Source: Conexibacter sp. CPCC 206217 (lineage in GTDB: Bacteria > Actinomycetota > Thermoleophilia > Solirubrobacterales > Solirubrobacteraceae). From it: a DNA stretch of 64,000 nt. Positions within the stretch are counted from its first letter, which is position 1. Each line of letters begins with the position of its first letter. The stretch covers positions 806,001 through 870,000 of the forward strand of contig NZ_JAUTDO010000001.1 of assembly GCF_030646165.1 (NCBI RefSeq), in the 5' to 3' direction. Below the pieces are notes generated by a model. The model was not told the DNA's origin and did no database searches. It worked only from the letters and a program-made list of their open reading frames with translations. Shown piece after piece: positions 48,777 through 56,794 of the stretch. Position numbers and translations under genes: made by a program.

Positions 48777-50560
48777 GCGGGGCCGGGGTCGCGGGCGCGC
48801 CGGAGGCCGACGGCTTCCACCACCCGGCCGGCGAGCAGGAGCTCGTCGCGCTCGTGCGGCGCGCCTACCGCGAGGGGCTGCAGCTGCGCGTGCGCGGCGC
48901 CGCGCACTCCGTCTCGCACGCGATCTACAGCGACCCGGCCGGCGCCCTGCCCAACCGCGTCGGCCAGCAGTCGCCGCCGGCCGGCCCGAACCTCGACGTG
49001 ATGCTCGACCGGCACGCGGGCTGGCGCGTGCGCGACGCGGCGCGCAAGCTCGTCGAGGCGGACGCCGGCATCCACCTGGGACTCGATCCGAGCGACCCGG
49101 CCGGCGCGGGCGCGCTGGAGCGCAGCCTGCTGTGGCAGCTCGCGACGCAGAAGCGCTGGACCCTGCTCGACACCGGCGGCGTCACGCACCAGACCGTCAG
49201 CGGCTTCACCGCGACCGGCTCCTCGGGCGGGTCGCTGCAGTTCTCCGCCAACCGCAACCTGTGGGGCTTTCGCTTCGTCGACGGCCGCGGCGAGCTGCAC
49301 GAGCTGACGCGCGACGACGCCGACCCCGAGCTGTTCTACGCGATGTGCCCGCACCTGGGCCTGCTCGGCGTGATCTCGACGGTGACGTTCGAGTGCGTCG
49401 ACGCGTTCGAGATAGACGGCCGGGAGGCGACGACGACGCTCGACGACTGCCCGGTCGACCTCTTCGGCGACGGCGGCAGCGACAGCGAGGGCGCCCGTCC
49501 GTCGCTGGAGCGCTTCCTGCGCGAGACGGAGTTCGCGCGGCTGGAGTGGTGGCCCCAGCGCGGCGGCGAGCGCGTGCTGACGTGGCAGGCCGCACGGCGG
49601 GCGCCGCAGCCCGGCTTCCAGCCGCGCCCGTACAGACGCTTCGGCGACGACGACCCCGAGGCCGCCCAGCACCTGATCGGCGTGCTGTTCGCGATCATCG
49701 GCAACCTCGACGACCTGTCCGCCGCCAAGCCCAAGCTCGAGGACGACTTCGACGAGCTGAGACGGGTCCTGGAGCTGCTCGGGAGCAAGGACCTCGGCGC
49801 CGTCGGCAAGCTGCTGGCGCGGCTGCTCAGCGTCGCGATCGAGTTCAGCGTCGACGCCGCGATCACGCTGCTGGAGCCGGCCGCGCCGCTGATCGAGCGC
49901 GAGCTGCCGGGCGTCTTCCCGCGCCTGGTCGACCTGTTCGTCCCGCTCGACGCCGACAGACACGGCGCCGGCCGCGGCAGACCGCAGACGTTCCAGGACT
50001 TCAGCTGGCACGGCCTGCCGATGGACAACCAGGCCAGCGACGTGCTGATACCGACCGAGTTCACGGAGGCGTGGGTGCCGCTGGGGCGCGCGCAGGAGGT
50101 GATGGGCCTGCTGCGCGACTACTTCGCCGCCCCGCGCGACGACGGCGCCGCGCTGCGCCGCAGCGGGACGTACGCGTGGGAGCTCTACGCGGCGATGCCC
50201 GAGCGCTTCTGGCTGAACGCCTCCTACACGAGCGGCGACGACGAGTGGCGCGACGGCGCGCTGCGGATCGACCCGTACTGGTATGCCGACAACGCCGCCG
50301 ATCCCGTCGACACGCTGTTCGCCGGTCTGTGGCATCTGCTGCGCGACGCCGGGATCCCGTTCCGCCTGCATTGGGGCAAGTTCCACCCGCGCCGCCCGAC
50401 GGGCGACCGCACCTGGGTCGACTTCTTCCGCGCGCAGTACCCGCGCTGGGACGACTTCCTCAGACTGCGCGCCGAACGCGACCCCAACAACATCTTCCTG
50501 ACCGACTACTGGCGCGACCGCTTCGGGCTCTGGGACGAGCCACGGCCGCGGCCGCGGTGA
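48773..50560 (+). CDS. FAD-linked oxidase, aldonolactone/alditol-oxidase-like
   Basis: 595 residues, longer than the usual 420-450. An N-terminal VAO/PCMH FAD domain (about 10-215) has RGAAHSVSH, where the second His could carry FAD covalently, and the TVSGFTATGSSGGS pyrophosphate loop. A C-terminal ALO-type domain ends with IPFRLHWGKFHP; HWGK is the usual catalytic signature. A middle insertion (about 285-390), helical and with repeated Leu, is not typical. It should oxidise a hydroxyl of a lactone, sugar alcohol or hydroxy acid with O2. Starts inside the M19 stop (ATGA). Confidence 0.82.
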   Translation: MSGAGVAGAPEADGFHHPAGEQELVALVRRAYREGLQLRVRGAAHSVSHAIYSDPAGALPNRVGQQSPPAGPNLDVMLDRHAGWRVRDAARKLVEADAGIHLGLDPSDPAGAGALERSLLWQLATQKRWTLLDTGGVTHQTVSGFTATGSSGGSLQFSANRNLWGFRFVDGRGELHELTRDDADPELFYAMCPHLGLLGVISTVTFECVDAFEIDGREATTTLDDCPVDLFGDGGSDSEGARPSLERFLRETEFARLEWWPQRGGERVLTWQAARRAPQPGFQPRPYRRFGDDDPEAAQHLIGVLFAIIGNLDDLSAAKPKLEDDFDELRRVLELLGSKDLGAVGKLLARLLSVAIEFSVDAAITLLEPAAPLIERELPGVFPRLVDLFVPLDADRHGAGRGRPQTFQDFSWHGLPMDNQASDVLIPTEFTEAWVPLGRAQEVMGLLRDYFAAPRDDGAALRRSGTYAWELYAAMPERFWLNASYTSGDDEWRDGALRIDPYWYADNAADPVDTLFAGLWHLLRDAGIPFRLHWGKFHPRRPTGDRTWVDFFRAQYPRWDDFLRLRAERDPNNIFLTDYWRDRFGLWDEPRPRPR

Positions 50561-50613
50561 CGAGACCTCCGCCCTCGGTGATCTCGCACGGACGCGCGGC
50601 GGGCGGGCGGGCG

Positions 50614-50626
50614 TAGACTGGCGGCC
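50614..50626 (+). promoter_or_regulatory. Leaderless-type -10 (TAGACT) before the DUF6092-like gene
   Basis: TAGACT (50614-50619) ends 7 nt before ATG 50627, with no SD between. Transcription would begin at or near the A of the start codon. Confidence 0.45.
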
Positions 50627-50953
50627 ATGTGCGCGAGCGAGCGTCTGGTGATCTCCGAGGGAACGGCCGTCGAGGTGCTGGCGTACCTCGTGACGGCGGC
50701 GCGCACCCAGCTCGACGAGGCGGCCGAGTACGCGCCGATGCGGCTGCTGACCGCCGCGCGCCGGCTCGCCGACGGGCTCGACGCGCGGGCGTCGGCGCCG
50801 CTGCGCGAGCTGGTCGCGGCGATCGACGCGATGCCCGTGGTCGCGACGCCGTCGGCCGATCGCGACGCCTACGTCGCGCGCGTCGACGAGCTCTGCGTCG
50901 CGCTCGCCGACTGCCTGCTCGCGCTCGAGGGCGACATCGGCGAAGGCGCATGA
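50627..50953 (+). CDS. Small helical protein, DUF6092-like
   Basis: 108 residues, predicted all-helical. The segment VLAYLVTAARTQLDEAAEYAPMRLLTAA (quoted in part: VLAYLVTAARTQLDE, YAPMRLLTAARRL) is the pattern I associate with DUF6092, a small actinobacterial family of unknown function. There are no catalytic motifs and no signal peptide. It is coupled by an ATGA overlap to a nitroreductase gene, so the two probably act together. The family name is from memory and needs a profile search. Confidence 0.7.
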   Translation: MCASERLVISEGTAVEVLAYLVTAARTQLDEAAEYAPMRLLTAARRLADGLDARASAPLRELVAAIDAMPVVATPSADRDAYVARVDELCVALADCLLALEGDIGEGA

Positions 50954-51453
50954 ACGACGCGGCGTACGCGGCGATCACGAGCCGCCGCGTCACGCGCAAC
51001 ATGAGCGCCGAGCCGGTCGCTCCGGAGGCGTTCGAGCTGGTGATCGGCGCGGCTCGGCACGCCCCGAACGCCGGCAACCGGCGGCTGCAGCCGGTGGTCC
51101 CCGTGACCGACCCCAGACTGCTTCGGCTGCTGCGCTTGATCGCACCCGGGATGGTGCCGAGACCGCAGGCGGCGGCGGTCATCTGCATCGACGTCGCGCG
51201 CGCCCTCGACTACGGCTTCCGGCCCGACGCGCCCGGTCTCTACGTCGACGTCGGGACGACCGCGGCGACGCTGCTGCTGGCGGCGCACGCGGTCGGGCTC
51301 GCGTCGTGCCCCGTGACCTCGTTCAGCCGCGCCGCCGCCGGCCGCCTGCTCGGCCTCGCCCCCGGCGTCACGGCGCAGATGATCGTCTGCCTCGGCCACG
51401 CCGCCGTCGACCAGCCGCTCGCGATGGGCGCCTGGGCGCGGCAGCCGCGCTGA
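50950..51453 (+). CDS. Nitroreductase-family protein
   Basis: 167 residues, somewhat short. ITSRRVTRNMSAEPVAPEAF (about 9-28) is the FMN-phosphate-binding N-terminus, ARHAPNAGNRRLQPV (about 36-50) the next flavin contact, and VGTTAATLLLAAHAVGLASC (about 98-117) the dimer helix and conserved GL-x-(S/T)C. It should be a dimeric FMN enzyme reducing nitro groups, quinones or flavins. Its start overlaps the DUF6092-like stop. A hairpin follows the stop. Confidence 0.85.
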   Translation: MNDAAYAAITSRRVTRNMSAEPVAPEAFELVIGAARHAPNAGNRRLQPVVPVTDPRLLRLLRLIAPGMVPRPQAAAVICIDVARALDYGFRPDAPGLYVDVGTTAATLLLAAHAVGLASCPVTSFSRAAAGRLLGLAPGVTAQMIVCLGHAAVDQPLAMGAWARQPR

Positions 51454-51473
51454 CCGCGCGTCGCCCGGCGCCC

Positions 51474-51493
51474 GCCGCGGCAACCGCCGCGGC
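51474..51493. terminator. Short hairpin between convergent nitroreductase and GH5 genes
   Basis: GCCGCGGC (51474-51481) and the same octamer (51486-51493), its own reverse complement, form an 8-bp stem with an AACC tetraloop. It sits 20 bp after one stop codon and abuts the other. Confidence 0.5.
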
Positions 51494-53083
51494 TCAGCCG
51501 ACGCGGAAGCCGAGCGTCCGCGAGCGGGCTCTGTTGCCGGCGGCGTCGGTGACCGCGACGACGAGCCGGTAGCGCCCGGCGCGCAGCGCTCTTCTGGTCA
51601 CGACGAGCCGCACCGCGCCGCGCTTGGCGTGACGTCTGAGCACGAGGACTCTGCGCGTTCTTCTGCCGATCCGGCGCTGCAGCGTGGCGCGCACGGTCGC
51701 CGGTTCGTTCAGCGTCAGCGCCAGGACGAGCGCGCCTCTGCGGCGGGTGACCGAGGTCTTCGTCAGCTTCGGCGCGGTGCGGTCGCCGCCGCGTCTGGCG
51801 GGCGTTCTTCTCGCGCTGCCGGGGGCCGGCGGCGCCGGGGTGCCGGATCCAGGTCCACCGGGCGGCGGGGTCCCCGCCGCGAGCGCGGCGAGGTGCGCCT
51901 TCAGCGCCGTGCCGTTGGGTGCGGCGGGCGTGCCGCTCGGACCCTCGATCAGCCGCAGGCTCGCGCACGGCGGGTCGGCCAGCTCGTCCGGCGCCAGCAC
52001 GACCCACTGCCATGCGAGGTAACCGATGCCGCGCGCGTCGGCCCAGTTCATGTAGTTCGTGACATGTGTGTCCGTGCAGTCGGTCTCGCCGAACTCGCCG
52101 GTGACGACCGGCACCTGCGCCGCTACCGGCGCGATCTCCGCATCCCAGCACGCGGCCGTGTGGCAGCGCTGACCGCCGTAGTTGTGGAAGCTCGCGACGA
52201 GCTGGCCGTCGACCGGCTTGGCGTCGAGCCAGCCGCGCAGGTCGTTGGCGTAGTCGAGCCCGCCGAGCAGGATCGGCTGCGGCGCGCCGGCGGCGCGGAT
52301 CGCGGCGACGAGCGCGCTCATGCCCGTGATCGTGAAGCGTCTGCCGTCGTCGGCATCGCCGTCGTTGCGCGCCATCGCCTGGCAGCCGCCGTCGCGCCAG
52401 CACGGCCACGTCAGCGTCAGCGCGTCGCGCGAGTAGGGCTCGTTGAAGGCGTCGAAGAGCACGCCGCGGTCGCCCTTGAAGGTCGCGGCGACCGAGGACC
52501 AGAACGCCGGCGAGCGGTCGTCGGCCATCATCCGCTGCCCGTCCGCCGGCAGACCGAGCGGGCCGCTCCAGTGCAGGTCGAGGATCACCGCGAGGCCGGC
52601 GCCGTGCAGCAGCCCGACCCAGCTGGCGACCGCGTCGCGGTATCCCTGCGCCGTCAGCCCAGGGCCGCCGGGCGCGCCGTCGTCACCGAGCCAGCAGTCC
52701 TGGTTGAGCGGCACGCGCACGACGTTCGCGTGCCAGCTCGCGATCAGCGCCGCCTGCTCCGCGGTCGGTCCGACGCTCGCCGGCCCGGCCGTGTTGGAGT
52801 AGCCGTAGCCGTGGAAGCAGGCGTACTCGAAGCTCGGCCAGTTGACGCCGCGCGGCACGAACGTCGCCCCGCTCGCCGTGTCGATCAGCCGGTTCCCGCT
52901 GACCGCCAGCGACGGCACCGCCGCCTGCGCTCCAGCGGCAAGCACGCCGGCCGCGGCGACCACGCAACCCGCCGCCACGAGCAACGCCAGGATCGTCCGC
53001 GTCCAGAGTCGCATGCGCAGCATCATGCCGTGCGCGAAGGACACGCGCCACCGGAATCCGGGCCTGAGCAGCCGAGCGCCCAT
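51494..53083 (-). CDS. Secreted glycoside hydrolase family 5 (cellulase-type)
   Basis: 529 residues. A long basic n-region and hydrophobic core (about 30-52) form a signal peptide ending near AQAAVPS. The GH5 domain (about 57-395) has acid/base Glu215 in FDAFNEPYS and nucleophile Glu330 in VVTGEFGE, plus LDLHWSG and SFHNYGG. A Pro/Gly linker (about 415-445) joins a basic Ig-like domain ending in DAAGNRARSRTLGFRV, like the tail of the subtilase at 2135-3688. ATG 53083 has a strong SD (GGGAGGGGG); ATG 53026 or 53014 would give a more usual signal length. It should cleave beta-glucan or mannan outside the cell. Confidence 0.87.
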   Translation of the reverse strand: MGARLLRPGFRWRVSFAHGMMLRMRLWTRTILALLVAAGCVVAAAGVLAAGAQAAVPSLAVSGNRLIDTASGATFVPRGVNWPSFEYACFHGYGYSNTAGPASVGPTAEQAALIASWHANVVRVPLNQDCWLGDDGAPGGPGLTAQGYRDAVASWVGLLHGAGLAVILDLHWSGPLGLPADGQRMMADDRSPAFWSSVAATFKGDRGVLFDAFNEPYSRDALTLTWPCWRDGGCQAMARNDGDADDGRRFTITGMSALVAAIRAAGAPQPILLGGLDYANDLRGWLDAKPVDGQLVASFHNYGGQRCHTAACWDAEIAPVAAQVPVVTGEFGETDCTDTHVTNYMNWADARGIGYLAWQWVVLAPDELADPPCASLRLIEGPSGTPAAPNGTALKAHLAALAAGTPPPGGPGSGTPAPPAPGSARRTPARRGGDRTAPKLTKTSVTRRRGALVLALTLNEPATVRATLQRRIGRRTRRVLVLRRHAKRGAVRLVVTRRALRAGRYRLVVAVTDAAGNRARSRTLGFRVG

Positions 53084-53179
53084 ACTGGACCCCCTCCCAG
53101 AGTTTGGGAAATCGCCTCCCAGAGGCTCCTGACGCGGCTACGATCGCCGTCGCCCGCAGACCCGAGGAGGAGCACGCCG

Positions 53180-54001
53180 ATGCATCGCAGCAGCAGAACC
53201 CTGGCCCTGTTCGCCGCGCTCGCGCTCGCGATCATGGCGTTGGTCGCCCCGCTCGCGGGCGCCGCCGACAGTGCCGCGTCGAGCGACGGGGTCGCGCAGG
53301 CCAGCGCGAGAAGAGGCAAGAACGGCAAGAAGAGAGCTGCGACCTGCACGGCGAAGAGGGGCAAGGGGAAGCCGGGCAAGGGCAAGCGGGGCAGTGGCAA
53401 GCGAGGCCGTGCGATCGCCAGCGCCGCGAAGGGCAAGAGGGGCAAGGCGAAGGGCAAGCCGAAGCGCTGCTCGAAGACGAAGGCGACGCCGAAGCAGAAG
53501 CCGAACGCGAACCGCCCGAGCGACCGTCACGACCGCAAGCAGGGACGCCCGTCGAACCCGCGCGAGCGACGTGAGCAGCGGGAGCGGGAGCGCAACGACC
53601 GCCGGCCGACGCCACCGACGCGCAGAGCGCCGACCGTCTTGGCCCCGGCCGACGGCATCTACACGGCCGCCGCCGCACCCGGTCTGACCGTGACGATCAG
53701 CGCCAGAGGGACCAGCGCCCGCATCGTCTACACGGTCGCGAAGGCCGACTTCTCCGACGCGGTCTGCCAGACGCAGGACGTCGCGGTCGACGTGCCGGCG
53801 CAGCTGTCGCCCTCCACCGGCGGTTCGGGGATCACCGGCCACGTGCTGCTGCTGGCAGGCACCGGGACCGCCGACGTGCTCGGCAAGATCGCCGCCGACG
53901 GCACGTTCTCCCTCAACGTCAACGTGCTCGTCCCGTACGCCGCCAACCCAGGCGCCACCTGCAGCGGGAGCAAGTTCCTGACGGGGGTGCTCGCCAGATA
54001 G
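53180..54001 (+). CDS. Secreted protein with long Lys/Arg-rich region
   Basis: 273 residues. The signal peptide (about 1-29) ends in LAGAAD. Residues about 44-148 are extremely basic, with KGK/RGK repeats (GKGKPGKGKRGSGKRG) and then an Arg/Glu/Asp-rich stretch (RERREQRERERNDRR). Residues 150-273 form a beta-rich domain with two Cys (VCQTQ and TCSGS). I do not recognise the family. The basic segment could bind polyanions such as DNA or teichoic-type polymers. The overall plan (signal, basic spacer, beta head) echoes the collagen-like protein at 3808-4494. ATG 53180 has GAGGAGG upstream. Confidence 0.75.
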   Translation: MHRSSRTLALFAALALAIMALVAPLAGAADSAASSDGVAQASARRGKNGKKRAATCTAKRGKGKPGKGKRGSGKRGRAIASAAKGKRGKAKGKPKRCSKTKATPKQKPNANRPSDRHDRKQGRPSNPRERREQRERERNDRRPTPPTRRAPTVLAPADGIYTAAAAPGLTVTISARGTSARIVYTVAKADFSDAVCQTQDVAVDVPAQLSPSTGGSGITGHVLLLAGTGTADVLGKIAADGTFSLNVNVLVPYAANPGATCSGSKFLTGVLAR

Positions 54002-54015
54002 CATGCGCGGCTGCG

Positions 54016-54633
54016 ATGAGAAGCGACAACGTCACCTGGCACGAGGGCTCGCTCAGCCGTGAGCAGCGCTGGGACGCGCTCGGGCGCAGCGGTGCGACGA
54101 TCTGGCTGACCGGGCTGCCGGGGGCCGGCAAGACGACGCTCGCCCAGACGATCGAGGCGGCGCTGTTGAAGGCGGGACGCCCGGCCTACCGGCTCGACGC
54201 CACCACGCTGCGCGACGGCGTCTGCTCCGACCTCGGCTACTCCAGCGACGACCGCAAGGAGAACAACCGCCGCCTCGCGGAACTGGCGCGCCTGTTCGGC
54301 GACGCCGGCACGATCGCGATCATCGCGGCCGTCTCGCCGTTCGCCGAGGGGCGCAGCGCGGCGCGGCGCGTGCACGAGCAGAACGGGATCCCGTTCATCG
54401 AGGTCTTCGTCAACACGCCGCTGGCGGTCTGCGTCGAGCGCGACCCGAGCGGGATCTACCACCGCGCGATCGACCGCGACCTACGCGACGTGCCCGGCTT
54501 CGACCTCACGTACGAGCCGCCGCTGGCGCCAGAGGTCGAGGTCACGCCCGACGTCACCCCCACCCGCGCGCTCGACCTGATCGCCGCGGCCCTGCATGCG
54601 CAGACCGGCGCGCCCGCGTTCGACAACGGCTAA
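54016..54633 (+). CDS. cysC: Adenylylsulfate (APS) kinase-like protein
   Basis: 205 residues. P-loop GLPGAGKT (33-40), SDLGYSSDDRKENNRRLAEL (about 70-89; the APS-binding DR-x-EN-x-RR pattern) and the lid/nucleotide segments are CysC-like. The usual LDGDN after the P-loop strand is LDATT here, and the C-terminal KGLY-type segment reads PSGIYHRA, so key substrate contacts differ. It probably phosphorylates APS to PAPS, or a related substrate; an aminoglycoside-type or other sugar kinase of the same fold is possible. There is no CysD/CysN nearby. The end overlaps the convergent small secreted gene by 4 bp. Confidence 0.75.
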   Translation: MRSDNVTWHEGSLSREQRWDALGRSGATIWLTGLPGAGKTTLAQTIEAALLKAGRPAYRLDATTLRDGVCSDLGYSSDDRKENNRRLAELARLFGDAGTIAIIAAVSPFAEGRSAARRVHEQNGIPFIEVFVNTPLAVCVERDPSGIYHRAIDRDLRDVPGFDLTYEPPLAPEVEVTPDVTPTRALDLIAAALHAQTGAPAFDNG

Positions 54634-55004
54634 CCGTTCGGCAGGAAGTACGTGAACGCCTGCCGGCCGTCGCCGGAGGTCTTGCGCGAGCACAGCGTCA
54701 GGGCCGGGTAGCCCGATCTGCGCGGGTTGACGCCCGCCATCCGCACGCCGGTGCGGTGACGCCAGCCGGCCGGGCACCAGCGATCGGAGTCGGCGGCCGA
54801 GGCGGCGAGCCTGAGCGCCCGGCCGCACGACAGCCCGTGTCTGAACAGCCCGACGTCGGTGGCGAGGTCGCCCGGGCAGCTGGTCAGGCGCAGCCCGTCG
54901 ACCGTGCCGCTCGACGCCTGCGCACCGGTCGCGGTGGCGGCGAGCAGGCCGGCGGCGACGATCGCCGTCAGCCCGCCCCGCCGGAACCGTCGCAGCGCGC
55001 TCAT
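54630..55004 (-). CDS. Small secreted protein of unknown function
   Basis: 124 residues. Signal peptide about 1-33 (MSALRRFRRGGLTAIVAAGLL..., cleavage near AQASSG). The mature part has four Cys (TSCPG, LSCGR, RWCPAG, LTLCSRK), enough for two disulfides. I do not recognise the family. Its ATG overlaps the stop of the large secreted gene upstream (ATGA), so the two proteins are made together and may interact. The stop overlaps the convergent APS-kinase-like gene. Confidence 0.7.
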   Translation of the reverse strand: MSALRRFRRGGLTAIVAAGLLAATATGAQASSGTVDGLRLTSCPGDLATDVGLFRHGLSCGRALRLAASAADSDRWCPAGWRHRTGVRMAGVNPRRSGYPALTLCSRKTSGDGRQAFTYFLPNG

Positions 55005-56614
55005 CGGGCCGACACCACGAAGCGCGGGCTGGCGTCGTTGCCGCCCTGGTTCTCGACGGCGCAGCGGTACGGCGCCGTCGCATCGGGCCGGTCGCCGCGC
55101 AGGAACCCGCAGCTGAAGCTGTTGGACCCGACGATCGGGTTGTTGAACGTGAAGCGCACGCTGTAGGCGGTGCGACCGATCTTGTACGTCACTGTGCCCT
55201 CCGGCCCTCCGGCCTTGCCGTTGCTGCTCATGTTGCTCTCGACGCGGAACGTGCGCTCGTTGCTCGCGGCGACCGCGTCCGGCGGCATGCTCGCCCACTC
55301 GCCGTAGTCCAACGTGATCACGTCGCACGCGAGCGCCTGGTCGGTGCGGTTGATGACGCGCGCGGTGATCGAGCGCAGCGCGGTGCCGGCGCCGACGGGC
55401 GGGTAGTAGGCCCGCTCGTTGCCGGCCGAGGCGCCGATGCGGCAGTCCGTCCACGGCGTGTCGCTCGTGATCGCACGCACCATCAGCGCGCCGCGGCGCT
55501 CGCCGTAACGAGCGACGACGCGCTCGGCGAGGTCGCCCCAGACGGCCTTCGCCTGGCGACGCGCGCCGTCGACCGCGCGGGCGAAGTTGTCGGCGGTCTT
55601 GCCGCGCGGCGTCGACGGGTCGCTGGTGCCGCCCGTGCGCCAGTTGATCAGGCCCTTGTCCTTGTTCAGCACGCTGTGCGGGACGCGGCCGACGCACTCC
55701 GGCAGGGTGATCTTGACCAGCTCCTCGAGCGAGTCGTCGCAGCCGGTGATCGGGGCGCTGCCGGCCCGCTCGTCAGCCTCGCTCGGGATCGTGTCGCGCG
55801 CGACCGGGTAGCGCAGGAACGGCACCAGCTCGCTCTTGTGCAGGCCGATCGGGTTGGTCAGCGAGTAGACGGGATCGACGCTGTTGCCCGGCGTGACCCA
55901 GACCCAGTTCCACCCGCTCCACATCGTCTGTCTCGTACCCGGCGGCAGGATCGTCGGCTTGCTCGGGTCGGCCTGGTCGGCCCAGTTGCTGTGCGACCAG
56001 AAGTCCTCGGCGGCGTGCAGCGCGCGCCCAAGCCCGTTGTAGACGCGGCACTTGGCCGACTGACGGGCACCGTCGGAGGCGACGCGCGGGTAGGTGCAGG
56101 CCGACTGCTCGGTGGTCCCGCCGTTGATGCCCGACTCGACGAAGTTGATTCTCGCCTGGCGCGGGATCACGCTGTCGGCGTCGACGAGGTCGTCCGCCGC
56201 GGCGAGCGCCTCGTCGAGGTGGCGCTCGAACGAGTCGATGCAGGCCTTCAACGCCAACGCGGCTCTGGCGGCACCCGTCGCCGCATACGGAATGCCCGGC
56301 AGGTAGTCGCCGGCGTCGCAGTGCGCGGAACCGTCCTGGGTCACCTCCAACAGGCGGTCGGGCGCGCCGACCGCGCCGAACGTGCCGGACGCGCCCGCCA
56401 GCTCGTCCAGCGACTTCGGCTGAAAGCAGCGAGCCGGAGCGTCGGTCGCGTCGCACGACAGCACGCGCGTGATCTTCTCGTGCTCGGCGTGCTGGCCGCC
56501 GACGTCGACGGTCCCGAACGCGCCGGCGGAGGCCGGCGCCAGCAGGACCGACGCCCCCAGCACCAACGCGACCGCCAACGATTTCCTGCTCGATCTGGAC
56601 ACGACGTTCCTCAT
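55001..56614 (-). CDS. Secreted CinY/HET-C-like protein
   Basis: 537 residues. Signal peptide about 1-32 (ending PASAGAFG). The segment GLGRALHAAEDFWSHSNWAD (about 199-218) carries the H-x-x-x-D-F-x-SHSNW pattern of CinY, HET-C and phospholipase-C-like helical proteins, where His and Asp could bind metal. An early HAEHEKITR (about 42-50) also fits. The C-terminal 140 residues form a separate beta-rich domain with Cys pairs. Activity is unknown; a zinc phospholipase-like role is plausible. Translationally coupled to the small secreted gene downstream. Confidence 0.7.
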   Translation of the reverse strand: MRNVVSRSSRKSLAVALVLGASVLLAPASAGAFGTVDVGGQHAEHEKITRVLSCDATDAPARCFQPKSLDELAGASGTFGAVGAPDRLLEVTQDGSAHCDAGDYLPGIPYAATGAARAALALKACIDSFERHLDEALAAADDLVDADSVIPRQARINFVESGINGGTTEQSACTYPRVASDGARQSAKCRVYNGLGRALHAAEDFWSHSNWADQADPSKPTILPPGTRQTMWSGWNWVWVTPGNSVDPVYSLTNPIGLHKSELVPFLRYPVARDTIPSEADERAGSAPITGCDDSLEELVKITLPECVGRVPHSVLNKDKGLINWRTGGTSDPSTPRGKTADNFARAVDGARRQAKAVWGDLAERVVARYGERRGALMVRAITSDTPWTDCRIGASAGNERAYYPPVGAGTALRSITARVINRTDQALACDVITLDYGEWASMPPDAVAASNERTFRVESNMSSNGKAGGPEGTVTYKIGRTAYSVRFTFNNPIVGSNSFSCGFLRGDRPDATAPYRCAVENQGGNDASPRFVVSAR

Positions 56615-56794
56615 TGCTTGCCGGGGGACACAGGTGCGCCGCGATCGTGGCGCACAGACATCTCTTCGATCGGCAGGCGCGGGCGTCAGCTTGAGCGGCG
56701 GCGGCGGTCGCGTGACATCTTCGCCGATGGACCGGATTCAGTGCCGCGATCGATCGGGCCGCAGCCGTCGGCACCGTCGGTAAGGCTGTGCGGG

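Noticed and set aside
56615..56794. Possible riboswitch or small RNA in the 180-bp gap before the ABC-2 exporter
   Set aside because: No conserved riboswitch core or strong stem recognised; it most likely holds the divergent promoters only.
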